Source: Bacteroidota bacterium (GTDB taxonomy: Bacteria > Bacteroidota > Bacteroidia > Flavobacteriales > Schleiferiaceae). Taken from it: a stretch of 14,032 nucleotides of DNA. The position numbers were made by a program, and so were the translations under genes. The stretch is from positions 5,461 to 19,492 of the forward strand of contig PXYR01000019.1 in assembly GCA_003023665.1 (NCBI GenBank). The letters run 5' to 3'. Below, piece after piece: positions 1-7,516 of the stretch. The notes under the pieces are model-generated. The model did not search any database. It saw nothing but the letters and a program-made list of their open reading frames with translations, and had not been told where the DNA came from. The first letter of the stretch is position 1. Each line of letters opens with the position of its first letter.

Positions 1-2
1 AA

Positions 3-146
3 CGTCCAAAATTTCCAGGAAGTGCGCTTCTCAGAACAAAGGATTATCACCGAGGAGATATCAATCTTTATTACGGTAATATTCAATCCAATGTCAAGGT
101 TCGTTGCCTGCAGTATCTGAAGGAGCAGAACGGTTTTCGAGAGTAA
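3..146 (+). CDS. Possible 3' end of an unidentified plus-strand gene (partial)
   Basis: Reading from base 3, a plus-strand frame is open for 47 codons to a TAA at 144-146; its start would lie before the window. The predicted tail has mixed composition (for example GDINLYYGNIQSN) and third positions that look like the neighbouring genes before base 94. After base 94 it overlaps the convergent SPOR gene by about 50 bp, so the codon pattern there is not informative. I do not recognise the family. The other plus-strand frames are less convincing: one stops at 77-79, the other at about 120. It could be a chance open frame, in which case 1-93 is non-coding. Confidence 0.3.
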   Translation, partial: RPKFPGSALLRTKDYHRGDINLYYGNIQSNVKVRCLQYLKEQNGFRE

Positions 147-546
147 TCGGATACCACGGTACCAAGGTTTTTAAAACAAATGCATCTGGAAAAGAGGATT
201 TCCAACTTACAAGCGCTCTTTCAGCAGTACTCATATCCGGATAAGACCCTACGTGAATTTTAAAGTTTGGTTCTCGATAAACTATTCTAGCTTCCTCCTC
301 TGCTCCTAAGGAAATAATGTTGGCACGCACGGAATTGGCACCGCTTCTATCACCGCTGAAAACCTGAATAGTATACCCTTCAAATAAAGGACTTTTCATT
401 TCATTTGTATAATGCGCGTAAGCGCTGTCTAAATCCATGGGGATGTTGAGTGTGTCTTCATGATTCATCATTGAATTCGGCTCAAAATTCCTCGCAGATA
501 AAGACCCACAGCACCCAATTATTATAGCGAATACTAGTATTTTCAT
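94..546 (-). CDS. Exported SPOR-domain protein
   Basis: This is a small protein of 150 aa if it starts at the ATG at 546-544. An upstream in-frame TTG at 579 would add 11 residues, but the ATG gives the cleaner export signal (MKILVFAIIIGCC...). The hydrophobic N-terminus is followed either by a lipobox-like I-I-G-C at residues 9-12 or by a signal peptidase I site after SLSA (residue 18). I cannot decide which. Residues about 56-127 form a SPOR domain: a GYTIQVFSG strand, a helix with an A/L pattern, then FKIHVGSYPD and a second helix. SPOR domains bind peptidoglycan glycan strands lacking stem peptides, usually at division sites. The last ~23 residues are a polar tail. The gene is divergent from the respiratory operon and shares its intergenic region. 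No enzymatic residues are visible, and any link to respiration is only positional. Confidence 0.85.
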   Translation of the reverse strand: MKILVFAIIIGCCGSLSARNFEPNSMMNHEDTLNIPMDLDSAYAHYTNEMKSPLFEGYTIQVFSGDRSGANSVRANIISLGAEEEARIVYREPNFKIHVGSYPDMSTAERALVSWKSSFPDAFVLKTLVPWYPITLENRSAPSDTAGNEP

Positions 547-632
547 AATACCAAAAGTCGTAAAAAAAAGTAACTTCAATTCTCATTATTGACAAGCTGT
601 TTTTCTAGTTCATGAAAAACGTTTATTTAGAA

Positions 633-646
633 TCAATTTAAATTGA
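633..646. repeat. 14-bp perfect palindrome, candidate operator
   Basis: TCAATTTAAATTGA is its own reverse complement. It lies in the divergent intergenic region, about 41 bp upstream of the promoter-like element of the act operon and about 87 bp upstream of the SPOR gene start. Its size and placement suit a dimeric regulator, but it is AT-rich and could arise by chance in a 42-bp AT-rich stretch. It lacks a following T-run and so is not a terminator. Confidence 0.3.
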
Positions 647-687
647 AAATTAGACTCAGTTAGAAGTGTTTTTATAGGTCTGTACCT

Positions 688-695
688 TATTTTTG
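688..695 (+). promoter_or_regulatory. Bacteroidota-type -7 promoter element for the act-cox operon
   Basis: TATTTTTG matches the Bacteroidota primary-sigma -7 consensus TAnnTTTG exactly. It would place the transcription start near 700-703, leaving a leader of about 25 nt before the ATG at 727. The -33 element is weak: no TTG is found at the usual 17-23 nt spacing, only GTG at 666-668. It is the only exact match to this consensus that I see in 547-726 in the operon direction. The assignment rests on consensus and position alone. Confidence 0.5.
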
Positions 696-726
696 CGCCA
701 CAGTGAATAGCTATATAAAGCCGTAT

Positions 727-1995
727 ATGTACACTACTTCAAAACTCAAGAGATTTGCGTCACTGATTGCAGTGGTAGCACTCATGCTCTTCTCTTCTGT
801 CGCACAGGCCTTTGAGGGTGATGCGAAAAACGGAAGAAAACTCTTCAAACAGAATTGCGCGAGTTGTCATAAGCTCGACAAAAAATTAATCGGCCCAGCA
901 TTAGTCGGAGTTACTGATAAGTATTCTGAAGATTGGTTGCTTAAGTGGATTCGGAATAACGCCGAATTACGTGCCTCCGGTGATGAAGATGCTATAGCCA
1001 TATTTGAAGAGTACAATGGTTCTGTGATGAGTGCTTTTCCAGCACTAAGTGATCAGGATATTTTTGATATCCTTCAGTATACTATTGATGGTGATCCAAA
1101 ACCTGTCATTACCAAGGACGGGAATGGACCAAGCCAGATGGCAGAAAGCAAAGATTATTCAATGCAAATAACCATTGGTTTAGGATTATTGCTGTTTGTG
1201 ATGGTCTCGCTTTTGGCAAGAATGAAGAATACGCTTCGTCTCGTTAATGGTGAAGACCCCGTTTCCATACTAGATGAAGCTGGATGGTTTTGGGGAAGGT
1301 TAATCAACAACAAAGGATTTGTTACAGTTGCCACAATTGTAGTGACAGTCGCCTTCTTGAATCAATTGTATTGGTTTTTGATGGGTGTAGGTGTAGAACA
1401 GAATTACCAGCCTGAACAACCAATAGCCTTCTCTCATGCACTTCACGCAGGAGAAAATCAAATTGATTGTAATTATTGCCACAGTTCTGCACGTCATTCC
1501 AAGCATTCAGGTATTCCTTCTGCCAATGTGTGTATGAATTGTCACATGTATGTGGACGGAACAGAAATTAAAGACGACGCGGGTAATTTAAAATACGACG
1601 GCGAGCGTTCTCCTGAAATTTCCAAAATCTATGCCGCCATAGGTTGGGATGCAGAAGAGAGACAATATATTGAAGATTATGAGCAGCAACCTATCAAATG
1701 GGTGCGTATTCACAACCTTCCAGACTTGGCCTATTTTAACCACAGTCAGCATGTAAATGCCGGTCAATTGGAGTGTCAAGAATGCCATGGTCCAGTAGAA
1801 ACAATGGAGGAAATGTATCAGTACTCTGAATTGACCATGGGTTGGTGTATTAACTGTCACCGCGAAACAGAGGTTCAGTTTGAGAAAAACGGTTACTACC
1901 AGGACTTCCACGAAGAACTAACTGAAAAGTACCACGGAGAAAAAATCACAGCTGAAAAGATTGGTGGTTTGGAGTGTGGAAAGTGTCACTACTAA
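727..1995 (+). CDS. actA: Alternative complex III subunit ActA, multihaem cytochrome c
   Basis: ActA carries the c-type haems of the menaquinol:cytochrome c oxidoreductase ACIII on the periplasmic side. The ATG at 727 is chosen over an in-frame GTG at 703. It starts a clean Sec signal (cleavage likely after AQA, residue 28), and the GTG would sit on the predicted transcription start. The protein is 422 aa. An N-terminal monohaem domain has C44-ASC-H48 and M101 as likely sixth ligand. Two membrane helices follow (about 146-166 and 198-222), then a class III-like pentahaem domain with CxxCH at 248-252, 269-273, 350-354, 374-378 and 417-421. That makes six haem sites, the last one residue before the end. 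The fused monohaem domain is the Bacteroidota form of ActA. In Flavobacterium ACIII it is thought to pass electrons to the oxidase. It is the first gene of the operon, 14 nt from actB. Confidence 0.95.
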   Translation: MYTTSKLKRFASLIAVVALMLFSSVAQAFEGDAKNGRKLFKQNCASCHKLDKKLIGPALVGVTDKYSEDWLLKWIRNNAELRASGDEDAIAIFEEYNGSVMSAFPALSDQDIFDILQYTIDGDPKPVITKDGNGPSQMAESKDYSMQITIGLGLLLFVMVSLLARMKNTLRLVNGEDPVSILDEAGWFWGRLINNKGFVTVATIVVTVAFLNQLYWFLMGVGVEQNYQPEQPIAFSHALHAGENQIDCNYCHSSARHSKHSGIPSANVCMNCHMYVDGTEIKDDAGNLKYDGERSPEISKIYAAIGWDAEERQYIEDYEQQPIKWVRIHNLPDLAYFNHSQHVNAGQLECQECHGPVETMEEMYQYSELTMGWCINCHRETEVQFEKNGYYQDFHEELTEKYHGEKITAEKIGGLECGKCHY

Positions 1996-2009
1996 TTTGA
2001 GAAGTAAGA

Positions 2010-5000
2010 ATGACTGAGAACAATAAATATTGGAGAGGGATTGAAGAACAGTCCAATCCAGAACTCACAGAAAAGCTTGCGCAAAATGAATTTGCAAATG
2101 ACATTTCAAGCGCAGAATTTCTTGGTAATGAAGAGGTAGCTGAAAGTGAAACATCGCGCAGAGATTTTTTAAAGTTCATGGGCTTCTCAACAGCAGCAGC
2201 AACTCTTGCTGCGTGTGAAGCACCTATAGTAGAAAGCATACCTTATGTTGTTAAGCCAGATAGTCTTACGCCAGGTTTACCTTCTTATTATGCGACGTCA
2301 ATGTATGACGGAATGGATTATGCCTCCATTTTGGTTAAAACAAGAGAGGGTCGTCCAATCAAAGTTGAACCAAATTTAGAAGCTCCTTTTAACAACGTAA
2401 CCAATGCTCGTACGCAGGCATCAGTTTTAAGTCTTTACGATGGCGCACGATTGAGAGGTCCCAAAGTGAGCGGTGCAGATGCTTCGTGGAGCGATGCTAT
2501 GGCCACTGCTAAAACGCTACTTACAGATAAGTCAGTATTGCTTACATCTTCTGTGATTAGTCCAGCATTGAAAACGGCTATAGCAAAACTGGGAATTCGT
2601 CATATTTGTGTGGACCCTGTTAGTGTTAGTAATCGATTAGATGTTTACGAAGGCTTCACAGGAAAGCGCGGTTTACCAACTATAGATCTTGAAAATGCGT
2701 CAACTGTTTTCGCAATAGGTGCAGATTTTTTAGGTGATTGGGGTGGACAAAATTTAATGGCAGCCTATGCGGATCGCAGAAAGCCAAGTGAAGGTATGTT
2801 GAAGCATATACAGGCTGAAGCTGGATTAACGCTTTCAGGTTCTAACGCGGATGTTAGAATTAAGGCACGCGTCAGCGAATACGAGTCTATTTTGGCCCAC
2901 ATCTACAATAAGGTAGCCTCTTCTGCTGGTTTGATTGCTGTAAATGCGCCTGCTCTTCGCGACGATATCCTAACAAATGTGGATATGGCGGCGAGTGAAT
3001 TATTGGCAGCAGGTTCGAGTGCAGTTGTTTTAAACGGTCTGAACACGAAAAACGCAGAACGCCTGACGTTAGCAATCAATTTAGCGCTAAACTCCAAGGC
3101 ATTCAATACATCTAAGTTTGTTTATACTTCAAACGGTAATGATGAGTCTGTTTCAGCTTTTTTGGCTGATGTGAAAATAGGTAATGTAGATACTGTGGTT
3201 ACTTTAGGAGTGAATCCTTCTTATCAAATGCCAAGTACAGACTTCAGCGGCCTTAGTATTGTTGCAATTGCTGATCGTGAGGATGAAACGGCTTCTTCGG
3301 CTAAGGTAGCCTTACCGGTAAGTCACTATTTAGAATCTTGGTCTGACTTCAGTGCAGTTGATGGTCATTATGCAGTCGGACAACCAACAATAAGTCCCCT
3401 ATTTGACAGCAAAAGTGCTGTGGAAATAGTCAATGCTCTAGCAGGAGGTTCAGAAAGTGCTAAGACGCTGATCCAAGAAAGCGCAGCATTACATGCAGGT
3501 TCAATATCATGGAATGGTTTACTTCACGATGGATATTCTTCAACAGCAGTTGCTGAGGTAAGTATGAATGGTTCCATGGATGCCGGTATGATAGACGTTA
3601 GCGGAATCAATGTAATGAAGCCACAGTCTGGATTAGAATTCTATACCTACACAAAGACAGGTATGGGGGCAGGTGAAAATGCAAATAACCCTTGGACTTA
3701 CGAATTGCCGGATCCAATTTCTCGTCTTTCTTGGGACAACTATATTGTAATGTCTGCTGCTGATGCTGTAGAATTAGGTATTGAAGTTGCTCCTGAATCT
3801 AACGGAGCTATGACCGGTAATACATTGAACATTACCGTAGATGGCAATCCTTTGGAAAATGTACCCGTTTGGATTCAGCCTGGTCAGACAAAGGGAACGC
3901 TTGGTTTAGCTGTTGGGTTTGGTCGCACTGCAGTAGGTAAGGTAGGAAATAACGTAGGTGTAAATGCATTTGAATTACTTCCTTCTACTCAGGCAATCAG
4001 TGGTCAAGTGACAGCTGCTGCTTCAGAAGTCGAGCACGGATTTGCTTCCGTTCAATTGGCTCACACCATGATGGGACGCAAGATTGTTAATGAGATTTCT
4101 CTTCCAACGTTCATGAACGTTAGCCATGAAGAGTGGAATGAGAAACCAACTTTTGAATCCTACAAAGGTCCTCTGAGCTCATTTGACGCTAATCTTTGGG
4201 ATGACCACGATCACGAAACTTCGCACATGTGGAACATGTCCATTGATTTGAATTCATGTACTGGTTGTGGTGCTTGTGTTGTGGCTTGTTCACTAGAAAA
4301 CAATGTGCCTGTTGTTGGTAAAGATGAAGTTCGACGTCATAGAGATATGCACTGGTTGAGAATAGATCGCTATTACTCATCAGAAATGACACCAGAACTT
4401 GCAGATGAAAACGGCATTGGCGCTATTGAGAAATATGCGAAGATGGAGATTCCTTCTGAAAGTCCTGACGTAGTCTTTCAACCTGTAATGTGTCAACACT
4501 GTAACCACGCTCCTTGTGAAACTGTTTGTCCTGTTGGAGCTACAGTACACTCAAGAGAAGGTCTAAATCACATGGCGTATAACAGATGTATAGGTACTAG
4601 ATACTGTGCGAACAACTGTCCATACAAAGTGCGTAGATTCAACTGGTTCAATTACAAAGGCAACGAAAAGTTTGCAGATGTAAATCCATCACAAGATGAT
4701 TACGGTAGAATGGTACTAAACCCAGACGTGACTGTTAGAGCACGTGGTGTGATAGAGAAATGTTCTTTGTGTATCCAACGTATTCAGTTGGGTAAACTAG
4801 AAGCGAAGAAAGACGGTAGAATGTTGACAGATGGAGAATTCACCACAGCTTGTGCTCAGGCTTGTGGTTCGAATGCAATTGTATTTGGAGATGTCAACAA
4901 CCCTGAAAGTGAAGTAAGCCACCTTAAGCAAGAAGGAAGAGCATACCACTTGTTGGAGGAAGTAGGTACACAACCTAGTGTATTCTACCAGACGAAAGTT

Positions 5001-5015
5001 AGAAACAGAGCCTAA
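2010..5015 (+). CDS. actB: Alternative complex III subunit ActB, molybdopterin-oxidoreductase-like/iron-sulfur fusion
   Basis: This is the 1001-aa electron-transfer subunit of ACIII. Residues 49-60 (SRRDFLKFMGFS), followed by an Ala-rich stretch with C69, form a twin-arginine-type signal. It sits unusually far in (about 48 residues), as in the TAT-variant family. Residues about 75-740 resemble molybdopterin oxidoreductases. In ACIII this domain is known to lack the cofactor, so it is not expected to be catalytic. Residues 741-1001 are a ferredoxin-like domain with cysteines at 750, 753, 756, 760; 828, 831, 836, 840; 860, 866, 870; and 918, 921, 948, 952. That is 15 cysteines, matching three [4Fe-4S] clusters and one [3Fe-4S] cluster. 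They form a wire from the quinol site of ActC to the ActA haems. The gene lies 14 nt after actA and 16 nt before actC. Confidence 0.95.
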   Translation: MTENNKYWRGIEEQSNPELTEKLAQNEFANDISSAEFLGNEEVAESETSRRDFLKFMGFSTAAATLAACEAPIVESIPYVVKPDSLTPGLPSYYATSMYDGMDYASILVKTREGRPIKVEPNLEAPFNNVTNARTQASVLSLYDGARLRGPKVSGADASWSDAMATAKTLLTDKSVLLTSSVISPALKTAIAKLGIRHICVDPVSVSNRLDVYEGFTGKRGLPTIDLENASTVFAIGADFLGDWGGQNLMAAYADRRKPSEGMLKHIQAEAGLTLSGSNADVRIKARVSEYESILAHIYNKVASSAGLIAVNAPALRDDILTNVDMAASELLAAGSSAVVLNGLNTKNAERLTLAINLALNSKAFNTSKFVYTSNGNDESVSAFLADVKIGNVDTVVTLGVNPSYQMPSTDFSGLSIVAIADREDETASSAKVALPVSHYLESWSDFSAVDGHYAVGQPTISPLFDSKSAVEIVNALAGGSESAKTLIQESAALHAGSISWNGLLHDGYSSTAVAEVSMNGSMDAGMIDVSGINVMKPQSGLEFYTYTKTGMGAGENANNPWTYELPDPISRLSWDNYIVMSAADAVELGIEVAPESNGAMTGNTLNITVDGNPLENVPVWIQPGQTKGTLGLAVGFGRTAVGKVGNNVGVNAFELLPSTQAISGQVTAAASEVEHGFASVQLAHTMMGRKIVNEISLPTFMNVSHEEWNEKPTFESYKGPLSSFDANLWDDHDHETSHMWNMSIDLNSCTGCGACVVACSLENNVPVVGKDEVRRHRDMHWLRIDRYYSSEMTPELADENGIGAIEKYAKMEIPSESPDVVFQPVMCQHCNHAPCETVCPVGATVHSREGLNHMAYNRCIGTRYCANNCPYKVRRFNWFNYKGNEKFADVNPSQDDYGRMVLNPDVTVRARGVIEKCSLCIQRIQLGKLEAKKDGRMLTDGEFTTACAQACGSNAIVFGDVNNPESEVSHLKQEGRAYHLLEEVGTQPSVFYQTKVRNRA

Positions 5016-5031
5016 TAAATAAGAAAGCGAC

Positions 5032-6420
5032 ATGCATTACGAATCGCCTGTTAGAAATCCGCTCATTCTTGGAGATAAGTCTTACAAAGACATTACCAAT
5101 GATATAGCGAAACCAGTAGAGTCAAAAGCACCACGTGCGTGGTGGATAGCCTTCTCTATAGCATTTGTTATGTTCCTTTGGGGAATAGGATGTATTCTAT
5201 ATACTATAGGTACCGGTATCGGTGTCTGGGGACTTAATAAAACGGTTGATTGGGCTTGGGACATTACCAACTTTGTTTGGTGGGTAGGTATTGGTCATGC
5301 GGGTACCCTAATTTCAGCGGTACTTCTTCTCTTTCGTCAAAAGTGGAGAATGGCCATAAATCGCTCTGCGGAGGCAATGACTATTTTCTCTGTAATCCAA
5401 GCCGGTTTATTCCCGCTCATACACATGGGGCGTATCTGGATGGCTTATTGGGTAATGCCTATTCCTAATCAATTTGGTTCCCTATGGGTAAACTTTAATT
5501 CCCCTCTTCTTTGGGATGTGTTCGCAATTTCTACGTATCTAACTGTAAGTACCGTTTTCTGGTACGTTGGTTTGATTCCGGATTTCGCCATGATACGTGA
5601 CCGAGCAATTAACCCAGTGCAGAAGCATATCTATAAAATATTATCATTTGGCTGGGGCGGTAAGGCGAAGCACTGGCAGCGTTTTGAAGAAGTTTCATTA
5701 GTCCTAGCAGGTCTTGCTACACCACTTGTATTATCTGTGCATACTATTGTATCCTTTGACTTTGCTACATCCGTAATCCCTGGATGGCATACTACGATAT
5801 TCCCGCCTTACTTTGTTGCAGGTGCAATCTTTTCGGGTTTTGCTATGGTACAAACCCTTCTCTTAATTGTTCGCAAAATCTTCAAAATGGAAGATTACAT
5901 TAACATCGAACATATTGAGATGATGAATATTGTAATTATGGTTACAGGCTCAATTGTTGGTGTTGCCTACATCACTGAGCTATTTATTGCATGGTATTCT
6001 GGAGTAGAATACGAGCAATATGCCTTCTTAAATAGGGCCACAGGGCCTTACTGGTGGGCATATTGGGCAATGATGACTTGTAATGTATTCTCTCCACAAT
6101 TCATGTGGTCGAAAAAATTACGTACTAACTTGATTTTTACGTTTGTCATTTCCATTGTTGTAAATATTGGTATGTGGTTCGAACGATTTGTAATTATTGT
6201 AACCTCCATACACAGAGATTACTTGCCATCTTCATGGTCTATGTTCTCTCCAACTTTTGTTGATATAGGTATTTACATTGGAACTATTGGCTTCTTCTTC
6301 GTACTCTTCCTATTGTACGCAAGAACCTTCCCAGTAATTGCACAAGCAGAATTGAAAACTATTCTGAAGTCTTCAGGCGAAAACTTCAAAAAACACCACG
6401 ACGATCATGGGGCACACTAA
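5032..6420 (+). CDS. actC: Alternative complex III subunit ActC, NrfD/PsrC-type quinol subunit
   Basis: This is an integral membrane subunit of 462 aa. Ten hydrophobic helices can be read, the first at about 37-60 and the last ending near residue 440. The NrfD/PsrC family anchors periplasmic iron-sulfur proteins and holds the quinol site. Here the partner is ActB, encoded just upstream. Polar residues inside helices that could serve quinol or proton chemistry are H89, H131, D162, H237 and D243; the assignment is by family resemblance, not shown here. The C-terminus is a short His/Asp-rich tail (KKHHDDHGAH). The DNA for that tail also contains the start codon of actD, so the two genes overlap by 14 nt and are probably translationally coupled. 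ActF is a diverged relative of the same fold. Confidence 0.95.
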   Translation: MHYESPVRNPLILGDKSYKDITNDIAKPVESKAPRAWWIAFSIAFVMFLWGIGCILYTIGTGIGVWGLNKTVDWAWDITNFVWWVGIGHAGTLISAVLLLFRQKWRMAINRSAEAMTIFSVIQAGLFPLIHMGRIWMAYWVMPIPNQFGSLWVNFNSPLLWDVFAISTYLTVSTVFWYVGLIPDFAMIRDRAINPVQKHIYKILSFGWGGKAKHWQRFEEVSLVLAGLATPLVLSVHTIVSFDFATSVIPGWHTTIFPPYFVAGAIFSGFAMVQTLLLIVRKIFKMEDYINIEHIEMMNIVIMVTGSIVGVAYITELFIAWYSGVEYEQYAFLNRATGPYWWAYWAMMTCNVFSPQFMWSKKLRTNLIFTFVISIVVNIGMWFERFVIIVTSIHRDYLPSSWSMFSPTFVDIGIYIGTIGFFFVLFLLYARTFPVIAQAELKTILKSSGENFKKHHDDHGAH

Positions 6421-6940
6421 ACATAATCCAATCGTACGCGCGCTATTCAACGACGATGACGTTGTTTTAGATGCGGTTAAAGACCTCCGTTCAAGCGGAT
6501 ATCACGTTAGTGAAGTATACTCTCCATTTCCCATTCATGGTTTAGATGAAGCTATGGGTCTAGAAAGAACGCGCCTAAGTACTGCAGCATTCTTCTATGG
6601 TTTGGCTGGATTGTTTTTTGCTTCATGGTTGACATATTATACAATGACTGCAGATTGGCCTCAGAACATTGGAGGAAAGCCGAATGCATATTGGTTTTTA
6701 AACATGCCTGCGTTTGTTCCGGTAATGTTTGAATTAACGGTATTCTTTGCAGCTCACTTAATGTGTTGGTCATACTTCGCGGTTAACAAGTTATATCCAG
6801 GCGCTAAAGCTCAGAATCCTGATCCGCGTACAACCGACGACCACTTTTTAATGGAGGTTGAGTTAGAAGGAAAAGAGACAGATTTAACTAAGAAGCTCCA
6901 AGAATTGGGTGCTCTTGAAATTTCAAAAGTCGAAGCATAA
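6407..6940 (+). CDS. actD: Alternative complex III subunit ActD (DUF3341)
   Basis: This is a 177-aa membrane subunit of ACIII. A soluble N-terminal domain (about 1-55, with HNPIVRALFND and the SPFPIHGLDEAMGL segment typical of DUF3341) precedes two membrane helices at about 58-80 and 101-124. A C-terminal soluble tail contains DPRTTDDHFLMEVE, a hallmark stretch of the family. No haem or metal motif is present; the role is structural, within the membrane arm next to ActC and ActF. The ATG lies inside the 3' end of actC (14-nt overlap) and the stop codon is one base before the actE ATG. Length is normal for the family. Confidence 0.93.
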   Translation: MGHTKHNPIVRALFNDDDVVLDAVKDLRSSGYHVSEVYSPFPIHGLDEAMGLERTRLSTAAFFYGLAGLFFASWLTYYTMTADWPQNIGGKPNAYWFLNMPAFVPVMFELTVFFAAHLMCWSYFAVNKLYPGAKAQNPDPRTTDDHFLMEVELEGKETDLTKKLQELGALEISKVEA

Positions 6941-6941
6941 G

Positions 6942-7502
6942 ATGAAAAGAACGACTACCATCATAGTGCTTATAGTTTCCGCAGTAGTTGCGAGCTGTAA
7001 CTTCGATAAATCCACTCCAGGATATACATACATGGATGACATGTATCAAAGTCCCTCATTTGAAACGTACGAGCCCTCTGCACTTTTTGCAAATGGTCTG
7101 AGTGCACAACTTCCCGTTGAAGGAACTGTGCCTAGAGGATACCATCCTTACGAATATGCTAATAGTAACGAAGGTTATGAAGCGGCACGTACTATGTTAG
7201 CAATGCCTGCTGAATTTGACTCTGAGGCAATGCTCGCTGAGGGTAAGGAGTTGTACAATATTTTTTGTGATCACTGCCATGGTGAGAAGGGAGACGGAAA
7301 CGGCCCCTTGGTAATGCAAGAGAAAATCTTAGGAGTACCTTCTTACGCTGCTTCAAGATTACCAGATATTACGCCTGGTTCCATGTACCATGTCATTATG
7401 CACGGTAAAGGAATAATGGGTTCACATGCCTCACAACTTACTTATGATGAACGATGGAAAATTGTTCGATACGTTGTGAAATTAAGAGCTGATCAAGAAT
7501 AA
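6942..7502 (+). CDS. actE: Alternative complex III subunit ActE, monohaem cytochrome c lipoprotein
   Basis: The ATG at 6942 is preferred to an in-frame GTG at 6909 inside actD. From 6942 the product (186 aa) begins with a textbook lipoprotein signal: a charged MKR, a hydrophobic core and the lipobox V-A-S-C with C19. The GTG would bury this signal. A single haem c site is C109-DHC-H113, and M159 (in GKGIMGSHA) is the likely sixth ligand. ActE is the lipid-anchored monohaem cytochrome of ACIII on the periplasmic side and takes part in electron exit, as does ActA. Residues between the lipobox and the haem domain (about 20-90) form an acidic, Tyr-rich linker that includes the PRGYHPYEY segment common to this family. 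It is spaced 1 nt from actD and 14 nt from actF. Confidence 0.95.
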   Translation: MKRTTTIIVLIVSAVVASCNFDKSTPGYTYMDDMYQSPSFETYEPSALFANGLSAQLPVEGTVPRGYHPYEYANSNEGYEAARTMLAMPAEFDSEAMLAEGKELYNIFCDHCHGEKGDGNGPLVMQEKILGVPSYAASRLPDITPGSMYHVIMHGKGIMGSHASQLTYDERWKIVRYVVKLRADQE

Positions 7503-7516
7503 AACCGCAAAGTAGA

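Noticed and set aside
577..579. TTG start for the SPOR gene, adding 11 residues
   Set aside because: The ATG at 546-544 gives a conventional signal sequence; the extension would place a second Lys inside the hydrophobic stretch.
589..617. E. coli-like promoter with TTGACA at 589-594
   Set aside because: No TATAAT-like element follows at 16-18 bp, and the genome appears to use the Bacteroidota promoter type.
2010..4230. A catalytic molybdopterin oxidoreductase
   Set aside because: The N-terminal domain of ActB has the fold, but it sits in an ACIII operon, where the family is known to lack the cofactor. No substrate-specific partner genes are present.
6909..6911. GTG start for actE inside actD
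   Set aside because: It would put 11 polar residues before the lipoprotein signal. The ATG at 6942, one base after the actD stop, fits better.
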